A DNA stretch of 64,000 nt, from positions 62,001-126,000 of the forward strand of contig NZ_LGKG01000090.1 of NCBI RefSeq assembly GCF_001294335.1, in the 5' to 3' direction. The stretch's first letter is position 1, and each line of letters begins with the position of its first letter. Below are positions 1 through 8,521 of this stretch, piece after piece. Below the pieces are notes generated by a model, which searched no databases, was not told where the DNA came from, and worked only from the letters and a program-made list of their open reading frames with translations. Source of the DNA: Streptomyces chattanoogensis (GTDB lineage: Bacteria; Actinomycetota; Actinomycetes; Streptomycetales; Streptomycetaceae). Position numbers and translations under genes: made by a program.

Positions 1-3000
1 AGTCCCGTTGCCCGCAGTTCTGTTGCCCGCAGTCCCGTTGTCCACCGGGGAGTTGATGCTTGCGAGGTCTGCCGAAGGTGTGCGCTCGCTATCGGACGGG
101 TTGGTGGTCGGCGTGCCGGCCGGGTCCGTCGGGGGCCTGCGGTCTGTGTCTGTGGGGTCGGTGGGGGGGCGGTGGTCTGTGCCTGCGGGGTCGGCAGGGG
201 GCCTGCGGTCCGTGCCCGCCGGGTCCGATGGGGGTGTGCGGTGGGGGTCCGTGGGATGGGACGGGCCCGACTGAGGTGCCTGGGTGGGCGGTGTGTTGTG
301 GTCGGGCGTTGGGGCCGGCGGTGTGTTCTGGCCCGGATTCGCCAGCGTCTGCGCCAATTCGTTGACGAAGTTCAGGTGTTGCCGAATCTCCGCGTCCTGG
401 ATCTGCTGGCTCGGCGTGCGGTACTTGCCGAGCGCAGTCCTGATCTGAGACTCGGGCCTGCCTTCCGCGCGCAGCCTGTCCCTCTCGGCTGCCTTGAGCT
501 TCTTGAGGTCCGGGTCCGCTCGATAGGTCGTGCTGTAGTAGACGGGAACACCGTCCATCGCCGTGGAATCGTTGATTGTCTTGGAGCAGTTGGCGTGGCC
601 GGTGGGATGACCGGATTTGGTGTTGGGCAGGCCACAAGGCTCACGTTCGGTGTAGAGGCCCTTGACCTCGACTTTGGCCTGCCCCCGAGCTTCGCGATTC
701 TCGTTGAGCTGGTCGATCCAATCGAGGATGTGGGACTCGGAGTGCATCGGGTCGGCGCCGTCCACGGCAGGGGGAACCGACGAATCGACGATGTAGTGAC
801 TTTCCTTGGTGTCCGGGTCGAAGACTTCCACGACCGCGTAGTTCTTGCCGGAGAAGTCGGGCGAATTGCCATCCGTCTCCTCGAGCAGCCGCTTGAGGTC
901 CTCCACATCCCGAAGGTTCGTCCCGTCCGGGTGCGATGCGAGTTCACGTCGCCAGGGAGCCGCTGATTCGTGGAACTTTCCGTTGTTGTACGCGTCGTTG
1001 TTCGCTGCCGGGTCGGGGTTCACGCCAACGGCGTTGTTGGCATGGAAGGACTGGCTGATGCGGGCCAGAGTGGCGATCGCGGCGTACCGCTGGCCGTCGT
1101 TCATGTCCGACCACGCGGGATCAAGATGCTGCCGGAGATCACTGTCGGTGAAGTTTGTCGACGGCATCGGAACATTCCGGTGCGCCGTCATCGCGGCCTT
1201 GTGGGCGGCATGAGCCTGGGGGAGAGCCTGCTGGGCATTGGCGAGCCGCTGCTCCGCCGCCGCCCGCTTGGCCTGAGCCGCCTGCTTCGCGTCCTCGGTC
1301 TTGGCTTTCCGCTCCGCGGTCGCCGCCCTGGTCCGCTCTGCCTTGGCGTCGGCGACTTCCTTCAGCGCCCTGTCATAGTCCTGCCTGGCTTCACGTACCT
1401 GCTGCGCCGACTCCGCGTGCGCCCGACGGCGATCGATGGATTCCCGCAGTACGTCGGCCAAGGGCACCCGGGGCGGGTTGCCTTGCGGCTGGGCCCACTG
1501 CCGCATCTGCGCCTGGACCGGGTCCAGACCGATCCGATGGACGTCGTGCGCGTCTCGGAGGTCGCCCTGTGCCGTGTCCGGAGGAAGGTTCGCATGCGAA
1601 TCGGTCCGTCCTTCCGGGTCGGGAAGGCTCTGGTTGCGCCGCTCACGAGTGGCTTCCGCGCTGGGGTCGTTGGACCCAGGGGTCGCACCGGCCGGGCGCT
1701 GGGGCGATGTGTGGTCCGTACCGGCAGGTGTGGTCTGGCTCTGGTTCTGCGTGGTGGGCTGGTTGGTGGGCTGGTTGGTGGTCTCGATGGGGCGACGGCT
1801 GGCATCCAACGGGATCGCGAAGACCCCGTTGTTGCCGCTGTGGAGCGGGGTGGTGCTGCTCTGGCCCGTCTGCGGGTCGGCGTAGACGATCTGACCGTTG
1901 TGGTTGACCACGTTCCAGGCGTGGGCACGGCCGTCGGCGTTCTGGGTGATGATCACGGCCTGTGAGCCGTGGCCCTCGTTGAGGAGAGTGGTCTCCAGGT
2001 TCTTGTACGCGTCGCGGCCGTCGCCGAAGTCGTCGAACTCGGCGCCCAGGGCGTTCTCGATACGGTCGCGGCCGTTGGGCTCGGGAGTGTCGGCGGGGGT
2101 GCCGTCCTCATTCGGGCTGCGGCGGGCGGCGACCGTGGGGTTGCCCGCGTACGACTCGACGAACGCCAGTGCTCCGTCGGGGCAGTTGACGTTACGCCCG
2201 GACTCGTCGGGATTCTGGCCGCGCAGATCGTCGACCCAGGTGCCCTCGCGCGGGTCAGGGGCCTGCTGGAACGAGCCGTCCTCGTTGCGCGGGAATCTCT
2301 CCTGCTGCGCGCGGTTGTCGGCGTCGGTGGGGTCGTCGTAGCCATCCGGCGGACCGGAGGGGCGCGTGGCGGTGGACGGGAAGACCGGTTCCCCCGACTC
2401 CGGTTGCTGGTCGGTGTCTTGAGGGTCCTGGGTGTCGTCGGTGTCCTGGGAATCCTCAGGAGCCTGGGATTCCTGGCTGTCCTGCGTGTCCTGCGCGTTG
2501 TCGGGCTGGGGGCTGTCCTGGTCCGTCGCGTCCGAGTCCTGGGCCGTTTCCGAGTCCCGGTCCGTGGTGGATTCCGTGTCCGGGGCGGTCTCGGATACCT
2601 GGTCCGGGTTGGAGTCCTGGGTGGTGTTCGCGTCCGGAGAGATGTCCCCGTTCTGCGGTGATGTCGTCTCCGGGGTCGGCGTCGTTCCGGGGGTCGGCGT
2701 CGTCTCCGTCGTTGTGGAGGATTCCGGGGTCGTCGACGGCGGTGCCGTGTCGGTGCTGCCGTCGTTCGCGTTCTGTTCGGCGGTCGAGTCGTCGTTGTCG
2801 GAGGGCGACTCGTCAGTGGACGGCTCAGCGGACGGATTAGTGGACGGTTCAGTGGACGGCGAGGTGTGGGAAGGTCCGTCCGACTCCGTTTCGGGAGTTG
2901 ACTGATCCGTCGACGAGTCGGGGCCCGGACTGTTGTTGGTGTCCGGAGTGTTCTGGGCGGACGGTTGAGGCGTCGACGGGGTCAGGAAGTACGGAGTGAT

Positions 3001-6000
3001 CGGATTCCGATTGGCGTCCAGCGGGGTGTAGAAGACCTCTTGGGCGCCCAGGTGAATCGGATTCTCGCTGACGACGCCTGTTTGCGCGTCGACGAACAGG
3101 ACCTGGCCGTTGTGGTTGACCGCGGCGAAGGCATGGCCGCCACCGCCGGGCCAGTTGACGCCGATCACGGCTGCCGAGCCATGCCCGGCCTGCGACAGCT
3201 CGTAGGCGATACGCGCGTACGGGTTGGGATGGTCCTTGCCCGCATACGTGCTGGGTGCGCCGGCCCAACGCGCCTGGTTGGCGACCGAGTCGCGCTCCGC
3301 GGAAAAGGTGTTCAGGCTGCCGTCCGCATTGAGGTCCAAGGTGCGCGGGGCGGACACCGTCGGGCGGCCGAACCATGTCTCGAGGAACGAGCGGGTGCAG
3401 TCGGCGCAGTTGTTGGACCGGCCGGGCACCCCCACGCCGCCGTCGTTCTGCAGAGCGGCCCAGTTTCCTTGCCGCGGGTCCGCGTACACCTGCGGGGTGC
3501 CGTCGGGATTCCTCGGGTGGGCGTTCTCGAGGTCCTGCTGATGAGCGGGGTCGGGTGTGGTCAGGCCTTCGTGCGGGATGCTGAGGTCGTTACGGATGTC
3601 CGAAAGGTTGTCTGCCTGGGGCGGAGGCGGAGGCGCCGTGGGCTGCTCGGGCGCGCTGTCGACAGCGGGGGCCTGGTGGTGATCGGGCGTCTGGTGGGTG
3701 GTGTCCGGCTGCTGATGGTCCGGCTGTTGGTTGTTCGGTGCCGGCATCCCCTGGTCGTTCGGCGTGGAAGTGGGGGACTGGGCCGGTGACTGCCGGTTCG
3801 TCGGCTGCTCGCCGCGGGGCGGCGAGGTCGGGCGCCCAGGTGTCTCGGTGCGCGGAGTCTCGGCACGCGGCGTGTCAGTGCGTGGTGGTGTGGTGGGGCG
3901 ACTCGGTGTTTCGGTACGCGGTGAGTCAGCGCGCGGCTGCGTGGTCGGACGGCTCGGTGGCTCGCTGCGCGGTGTCTCGGTGCGCGGGGGTGATGCCGGA
4001 CGGTTCTGCTGGGTGTCCCGCGGCGGCGTCGTGGGCCTGGTGCTCGGCTGTTCCGTACGTCGCGTCGTGTCCGTACGCCGCGTCGGGGCGCTGGGCGTGG
4101 TGGCCCGCGGTGTCGTCGTGCGGTTGCCTGCCGCCGGCGCCTGCGTCGGGATGGGGCCGGCCGCCGGTGGTGGCATGGCACCCGGTGGCGGCATCGAGGG
4201 CGTCGCGGACGACGGGGCCGCCTGCTGCGGGGTGCCCGCCTCACCGGGCTGCGTACCGGGGGCAGGGGGCGCCGCCATCGCGGCGTCGCCCATGAGGCCC
4301 ATGTGTTCGTGGTCCGAGTCTTGCGGGGTCCGTGTTGACGGTGTCGGCGCGTGGCCCTGACCAGGGCTGGGGTGTGCGGTGGGCGTGTTGCCGGGCATGG
4401 CGCCGCTCGGCATGGAGCCGCGGCCGCCGGCCTGGTTCTGGTTGTCGTGGTTGTTGCCGTCGTGGGAGTCGTCCGGCATGGGGCCCTGGGCCGGTGCGGG
4501 CATGGTGGTGACCGGGTCGCGGTCGACCTGGTGCATGCCTGGTTCGGGGCGGGAGTTGTCGGGAGCCGGGGCCGGCGCGGCCTCGGGGCGGTCTGTCTCC
4601 GGCGGCGACGACGGCATGGGCGCGGGCTCGGCGTTGCGCGGGTCCGGGATCGACGCGCCCTGCTCCGGGGTGTGGACGTCGACGCCTTCCGGGCGGCTCG
4701 GGCGAGCGCTGTCCGGAGTGGTGTCCGGCGCCGGGGAGCCATCGGCATCCGGCGTGGTGCCCGGGCCCTCGATGGGCGAGGAGTTGGAGGGCATGGAGGG
4801 CTCGTTGCCCGGTGCCGTGCTCGGCGGGGCGTCCGGTGTGCTGTCCGGACGGGCGGAGTCGGGGGTGGTGTCGGGGGCCGGTCCGCCCTCCACGTCCGGC
4901 CTCGTCGTGGTGGACGGCGTGGACGGCGTGGACGAGTCCGGAGACGCGTCGGGGGTGGACGAGTCGTCGTCCAGAGGACGACCGATGCTGTCCCTGTAGG
5001 CCTGGGTGCCCACGTCGAAAGGGCTGGGCGAGTCGGAGCCACGGCTTGGTGAGGGCGAGGACGACGAGGGGTTCGACGAGTCCGGGCTGCCGGTGCTGTC
5101 CGTGCTGCTGTTGGACGGCGTACTCGAGGAAGAGGAGGGCGAACTCGAAGCCGACGGGCTCTCGGACGATGAGGGCGGGCTCGACGACGATGACGGGTTC
5201 GACGAAGAGCTGTCCGAAGCGCTCGACGGAGACGAGGACGACGGACCGCCGGTATCCGGTGCCCTGCGCCCGGAGTCGCCGCTGCTCGAACTCGGCGAAT
5301 TACTGGAACTCGGGGAGTGGCTCGACGAACTGCTGTCGTTCGATGACGAGTGGGACGAGCTCGGCGAGCTCGACGAATGCGAGGTGCTGGGGGAGTTGTT
5401 GGACGAACTGCTGTCGTTGGACGACGAGGTGCTGTTCGACGACGAGGAACCGTTCGATGACGAGGAACTGTTCGATGACGAGGAACCGTTCGACGGCGAA
5501 TCGTTGGACGAAGAGTCGTGGGAACTGCTGTCGTTCGACGACGAATCGTTGGAGTTCGACGAGCTGTCGTTGCCGGAGTCCGACGAGCCGTCGCCGCCGT
5601 GGTTTCCGCTGTTGGTCAGTCCGTGGCGGGCGCCGTGCCCCGCGCGGGAGCCGGCGCCGTCGCGCAGGGACTCGCCGAAGGTGGAACCGGAATTCTTCAG
5701 GGCGTCCTTGCCCTCTTCGTAACCCTTCTTGGCGGTGCGGCCCAGGTCGTAGCCCGACTGCTTGCCGAAGTTCTGCTCGACGGTCTGGGCGACCAGGTCG
5801 GAGACCATGGCTTCCAGAGCGGAGACAAAGGGTTCCTTGGCGGTCTCCAACACCGCCTGCAAGATCTGTTGGGCTATCTCCTTGAGGAGTTTGCGCAGGA
5901 TCATTCGCGTGGCGGCGGCCGCGCCCATCGCGCCGAGTTCGGACAGACCCAAAGTAAAGGGAGCGGCGGCCTGGGCCGCGGCGATCTCGATCGCCAGGAT

Positions 6001-6345
6001 GACCAACTGGGCGATCACCGCCACTTTTAGCCCGATGATGAGCATCGCCGCGGCGTCCATGCATATGGCGATCAGCTCGGCGCCCTGCCGGGCGTCGTCG
6101 AAGTAGCCCGAGCCGCCGGAGAACTTCTCCCAGGTCTTGTTGAAGCCTTCGATGGAGTCGCCGGCGTTCTCGGCGAGGACGTTGCCGGCGGCGCTCATGC
6201 CACGGGCTTGGAGGGCCTCCACATCAGCGGCGAACTGACGCCAGGTGTTGGCGCACTCCATCATCTTGTCTTCGTTGCCTGTGGGCCACTCGAAGCCACA
6301 CATCTCGAGAACCCACTCAAGTGCGTTCGGCAGCATCAAAGCCAT
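1..6345 (-). CDS. Giant multidomain polymorphic toxin, WXG100-like N-terminus, two papain-fold glutamine-deamidase domains and a deaminase-like domain (3' end outside window)
   Basis: The frame is open from the ATG at 6345 (GGGGG upstream) to the window edge, at least 2115 residues. Residues 1-200 resemble the WXG100-like N-terminus of CpnT-type effectors: helical, with a hydrophobic stretch near residues 95-150. A Ser/Asn/Asp-rich linker follows (about 239-430), then Pro/Thr/Arg-rich sequence to about 920. Two papain-fold toxin-1-like domains follow. The first has Cys980 (NNCADC), His1071 (GGGGHAF) and Asp1086 (FVDAQTG). The second has Cys1388 (NVNCPDG), His1475 (RAHAWNVV) and Asp1490 (YADPQTG). 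A Gln/Arg-rich helical stretch lies near 1580-1700. A deaminase-like domain has His1868-Ser-Glu, EREPC (Cys1904) and Cys1920. A Pro/Asp repeat tail runs off the edge. In polymorphic toxins such domains deamidate target glutamines or nucleotide bases. I infer secretion by a type VII-like route and antibacterial use. The two-Cys spacing in the deaminase is longer than the usual PCxxC, so that domain is the least certain. Confidence 0.85.
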   Translation of the reverse strand, partial: MALMLPNALEWVLEMCGFEWPTGNEDKMMECANTWRQFAADVEALQARGMSAAGNVLAENAGDSIEGFNKTWEKFSGGSGYFDDARQGAELIAICMDAAAMLIIGLKVAVIAQLVILAIEIAAAQAAAPFTLGLSELGAMGAAAATRMILRKLLKEIAQQILQAVLETAKEPFVSALEAMVSDLVAQTVEQNFGKQSGYDLGRTAKKGYEEGKDALKNSGSTFGESLRDGAGSRAGHGARHGLTNSGNHGGDGSSDSGNDSSSNSNDSSSNDSSSHDSSSNDSPSNGSSSSNSSSSSNGSSSSNSTSSSNDSSSSNNSPSTSHSSSSPSSSHSSSNDSSSSSHSPSSSNSPSSSSGDSGRRAPDTGGPSSSSPSSASDSSSSNPSSSSSPPSSSESPSASSSPSSSSSTPSNSSTDSTGSPDSSNPSSSSPSPSRGSDSPSPFDVGTQAYRDSIGRPLDDDSSTPDASPDSSTPSTPSTTTRPDVEGGPAPDTTPDSARPDSTPDAPPSTAPGNEPSMPSNSSPIEGPGTTPDADGSPAPDTTPDSARPSRPEGVDVHTPEQGASIPDPRNAEPAPMPSSPPETDRPEAAPAPAPDNSRPEPGMHQVDRDPVTTMPAPAQGPMPDDSHDGNNHDNQNQAGGRGSMPSGAMPGNTPTAHPSPGQGHAPTPSTRTPQDSDHEHMGLMGDAAMAAPPAPGTQPGEAGTPQQAAPSSATPSMPPPGAMPPPAAGPIPTQAPAAGNRTTTPRATTPSAPTRRTDTTRRTEQPSTRPTTPPRDTQQNRPASPPRTETPRSEPPSRPTTQPRADSPRTETPSRPTTPPRTDTPRAETPRTETPGRPTSPPRGEQPTNRQSPAQSPTSTPNDQGMPAPNNQQPDHQQPDTTHQTPDHHQAPAVDSAPEQPTAPPPPPQADNLSDIRNDLSIPHEGLTTPDPAHQQDLENAHPRNPDGTPQVYADPRQGNWAALQNDGGVGVPGRSNNCADCTRSFLETWFGRPTVSAPRTLDLNADGSLNTFSAERDSVANQARWAGAPSTYAGKDHPNPYARIAYELSQAGHGSAAVIGVNWPGGGGHAFAAVNHNGQVLFVDAQTGVVSENPIHLGAQEVFYTPLDANRNPITPYFLTPSTPQPSAQNTPDTNNSPGPDSSTDQSTPETESDGPSHTSPSTEPSTNPSAEPSTDESPSDNDDSTAEQNANDGSTDTAPPSTTPESSTTTETTPTPGTTPTPETTSPQNGDISPDANTTQDSNPDQVSETAPDTESTTDRDSETAQDSDATDQDSPQPDNAQDTQDSQESQAPEDSQDTDDTQDPQDTDQQPESGEPVFPSTATRPSGPPDGYDDPTDADNRAQQERFPRNEDGSFQQAPDPREGTWVDDLRGQNPDESGRNVNCPDGALAFVESYAGNPTVAARRSPNEDGTPADTPEPNGRDRIENALGAEFDDFGDGRDAYKNLETTLLNEGHGSQAVIITQNADGRAHAWNVVNHNGQIVYADPQTGQSSTTPLHSGNNGVFAIPLDASRRPIETTNQPTNQPTTQNQSQTTPAGTDHTSPQRPAGATPGSNDPSAEATRERRNQSLPDPEGRTDSHANLPPDTAQGDLRDAHDVHRIGLDPVQAQMRQWAQPQGNPPRVPLADVLRESIDRRRAHAESAQQVREARQDYDRALKEVADAKAERTRAATAERKAKTEDAKQAAQAKRAAAEQRLANAQQALPQAHAAHKAAMTAHRNVPMPSTNFTDSDLRQHLDPAWSDMNDGQRYAAIATLARISQSFHANNAVGVNPDPAANNDAYNNGKFHESAAPWRRELASHPDGTNLRDVEDLKRLLEETDGNSPDFSGKNYAVVEVFDPDTKESHYIVDSSVPPAVDGADPMHSESHILDWIDQLNENREARGQAKVEVKGLYTEREPCGLPNTKSGHPTGHANCSKTINDSTAMDGVPVYYSTTYRADPDLKKLKAAERDRLRAEGRPESQIRTALGKYRTPSQQIQDAEIRQHLNFVNELAQTLANPGQNTPPAPTPDHNTPPTQAPQSGPSHPTDPHRTPPSDPAGTDRRPPADPAGTDHRPPTDPTDTDRRPPTDPAGTPTTNPSDSERTPSADLASINSPVDNGTAGNRTAGNGT

Positions 6346-6629
6346 GACGAAGACCCCCGTTGTCGCCCATGTAGTTCTTGTTGTCCCGGCCCTGTGGGCC
6401 GACCCACTCCATCCGCCTCACCGCCGGCGGAAGCGCCCTGCTTCTCTGCTGCTGCCCGGAGGCGCCATTCGGAGCCTCGTGAGTGCTCAACCGCCTTGCG
6501 TCGGCGCAGAGCCATGCCCATGCCCATGCCAGAGCCTACTTAACAGCCCTTACGAACCCTCAGCTCTGTTGTGCCACAGTGCTGTAGCAGACACCGGGTC
6601 CCAAGCCGTCCAGCCCTCAGGCGGAAGCC
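6346..6629. other. Spacer between the toxin gene and the YrhB/Imm35-like gene
   Basis: No gene is convincing here. A short minus-strand reading frame, MEWVGPQGRDNKNYM..., can be read from about 6410 through the toxin start in another frame. It has no recognisable homology and I leave it unannotated. No strong hairpin was seen. Confidence 0.4.
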
Positions 6630-6941
6630 CTAGCCATGGGGCCGGCGCAGGCTGCGGTACAGCTCGATCGCGGAGTCCGGCGGAAAGTTGGGGACATAGG
6701 TGACGGCTCCGTCGCTTTTGGAGATCACCATGTGACTGCCACCCAACGGCGCCTGAGTGCCGGGCGGCGGTGGGGGCATGACGGCGTGGACGAGGAAGCC
6801 GATGTCGAACTCCACCACGTACAACGGCGCCGGGTTTCCTTCCGGATCCCGTACTTCGAATCGGGCGCGAGCGGCAGCCAATGCCTCTTCGGCAGTGGCG
6901 GGGATGGGCTGTACCGGTTCCGGCGCGGCGGGATGCGACAC
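6630..6941 (-). CDS. YrhB / Imm35-like small protein, candidate immunity or chaperone protein
   Basis: A 103-residue protein starts at GTG 6941 with a clear AGGAGAG ribosome site. The N-terminus is Ala/Glu-rich and helical. The rest is a small alpha/beta domain with a hydrophobic strand (FDIGFLVHAV), a PPPPPGTQAPLGGSHMVI segment and a C-terminal YVPNFPP...AIELYRSL motif. This pattern is like the YrhB/immunity-protein-35 families, which in actinomycetes often sit beside glutamine-deamidase toxins. It lies upstream of the giant toxin on the same strand, 284 bases away, which supports an immunity or chaperone role. The assignment is from memory of the family and was not tested by search. Confidence 0.65.
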   Translation of the reverse strand: MSHPAAPEPVQPIPATAEEALAAARARFEVRDPEGNPAPLYVVEFDIGFLVHAVMPPPPPGTQAPLGGSHMVISKSDGAVTYVPNFPPDSAIELYRSLRRPHG

Positions 6942-7040
6942 GGACTCTCTCCTATCAGTGAAGGGGCGACTGCGGGGCAGGCACGGTCATGCGGTGAACT
7001 CAGACTTGGCGCGGGGCACGTCCCCGTGGTGCGGGCCGTG

Positions 7041-7511
7041 TCACTTGCTCACGGACTTCAGAATCCGCACCTCGCCGCCGAACTGGTTCTCCGGCTTCTG
7101 CTCCTTGACCAGAGCGTCGTTGAAGTCCTCGTTCTCCACGTGGTTCTTCGCCATCCGCTCCAACGCCTTGCCGATTTCGTTGAGCTTGGTGGCAAGGTGG
7201 TCCATCGAGTCCGTCATGCCGTCGCGCAGGCCTTCGTAGACCACGCCGAACTTCTCGCCGAGCTCGTCGTCACCCCACGGTGGGGTGCCTTCCTTGTCGC
7301 TGAAGGTGGTCAGGCCCTTCCAGGCGTCCTGGGCGACACTCGAGAACGTCGTCTCCTTCGGTGCTCCGCCTCCACCGCCTCCGCCGTCACCCTGCGCGGC
7401 CAGGCCGTTCTTCAGCTTGGCGGTGGCCTGGTAGAAATCCCTGCCGATCTCGGAGAAGTTCTTCCCCTCGGCCTTCAGCGTCTCCGGATTGCTCTGGAAC
7501 CCGTCACCCAT
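7041..7511 (-). CDS. WXG100-like / ESX-type small secreted protein
   Basis: A 156-residue acidic, helical protein starts at ATG 7511 after a GGGGGCG ribosome site. The N-terminal half has heptad-like spacing (FSEIGRDFYQATAKL), then a run of eight Gly around residues 43-50, then a second helical hairpin with DAWKGLTTF and MDHLATKLNEIGKALERM. Size, helical-hairpin character and position upstream of a WXG100-like effector fit type VII secretion partner proteins, which are often co-secreted as heterodimers. There is no signal peptide. It is read with the YrhB-like gene (gap 99 bases) and probably belongs to the same operon. The exact family is unknown. Confidence 0.6.
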   Translation of the reverse strand: MGDGFQSNPETLKAEGKNFSEIGRDFYQATAKLKNGLAAQGDGGGGGGGAPKETTFSSVAQDAWKGLTTFSDKEGTPPWGDDELGEKFGVVYEGLRDGMTDSMDHLATKLNEIGKALERMAKNHVENEDFNDALVKEQKPENQFGGEVRILKSVSK

Positions 7512-7756
7512 GACTGCGCCCCCGTTCCCCTACCGGCGTCATCGAGCGCCGGTTCACGTCCGTTTCATATCTGTGCCAGCGTACCCAGAGGCAGTGACAA
7601 GCCCTCAACCCCTGGGTGTCACCGTCAGGCCCGGTGGACCGAAGAAGGGGCGGGCCATTTCGAGGGCCTCCCCATCGTTCGCCGGTGGGCGGTGCGCCGG
7701 CGAGACGGCCCGAGCCTCCGTGGGCACGGGCCCTTGGTCCGCATCCGGCCCCGGGC

Positions 7757-8188
7757 TCAACCCCGGTGTCCACCCCGCCCCCGCTTCTTCGGCCCCGTGA
7801 CCAGGTTGGTCGAAGGACCGTCGTGCTCGGCGCGCTCCTTCTGCTCTTCCTCGTCCCGTTTGCGCTCCCACTGCTCGCGCTTCTCGCGCTCGGCCTCGCG
7901 GTCCTCCATGGTCTGCGACTCGGCGGCGCGGCGGATCTCGGTCATGCGGTCGCCCAGCGCGTCCATGTAGCGCTCGCTCTTGATGGCGTCGGTCATTCCC
8001 ATGCGTCCCGACAGGATGCCCTGGGCCATCTCCTGGAGCGGTCCGCTCGCATTGGGGTTGTCGGCCAGAGTGCGCAGCGCCTTGTGGAGGCTGTGAGCCT
8101 GCTCCGGGCCCTGCGCGACGTCCATCAGCTCGGAGTCGTCGATCTCCCGCTCGCCCGGCCCCGGTCTGCTTCCCCGCCTGTTGGTCAT
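7757..8188 (-). CDS. Charged protein of unknown function in the toxin operon
   Basis: The start is placed at ATG 8188, directly after AAGGGGG. An in-frame start 57 bases upstream has no such site. The 143-residue protein has a disordered basic N-terminus and a helical middle (DVAQGPEQAHSLHKALRTL, then SGPLQEMAQGILSGRM). A long, highly charged Glu/Arg/Lys helix follows (about residues 85-125), then a basic tail ending RGRGGHRG. There is no signal or membrane segment. It is the first gene of the minus-strand series leading to the giant toxin, so a role in expression, chaperoning or secretion of that effector is possible but inferred from position only. I do not recognise the family. Confidence 0.6.
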   Translation of the reverse strand: MTNRRGSRPGPGEREIDDSELMDVAQGPEQAHSLHKALRTLADNPNASGPLQEMAQGILSGRMGMTDAIKSERYMDALGDRMTEIRRAAESQTMEDREAEREKREQWERKRDEEEQKERAEHDGPSTNLVTGPKKRGRGGHRG

Positions 8189-8521
8189 GAGAACCCCCTT
8201 CGAGCCCAGAGGGCCCTTCGCGCACGCCGAACGCGGCTTTCGCACTCGCTACAGCCTGCTACAACTTTTGACGAGTTTATCCAGCCGACCGTTTGGACCG
8301 TCAGTCCGGGCGCATCCACGCCCTGCTCGCCGCGCTCCCGCACCTCTCCCGTCCCGATCCTGTCCCCCTCCGTGCTCGATACCTGCCCGATGGAGGGCAT
8401 GTGACGAGGGCCCCGGCCGGGCGCCGGGGCCCTCGTCACCTTGTGAGCCCGCGGCTTTCGGTGGTGAGACCGGATTGCGCGCCCGTGCCTGGTGGTCTGT
8501 TGCGGTCGGTTGCGGTCTGTT
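8189..8521. other. Intergenic region between the toxin operon and the protease gene
   Basis: This holds the upstream region of the toxin operon and the perfect hairpin at 8401-8439 that follows the protease gene. No gene is supported. Confidence 0.5.
8401..8439 (-). terminator. Perfect 16-bp hairpin downstream of the protease gene
   Basis: GTGACGAGGGCCCCGG at 8401-8416 is the exact reverse complement of 8424-8439, with a 7-base loop. It lies 80 bases past the stop of the minus-strand protease gene. The loop side lacks a long T tract, as is usual for Streptomyces terminators. Confidence 0.8.

Noticed and set aside
3561..5052. Long open frames on both strands inside the giant toxin gene
   Set aside because: They are Arg/Pro- or Gly/Val-rich translations of the repetitive linker in the wrong frame. 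The real frame is continuous from 6345 and carries catalytic motifs.
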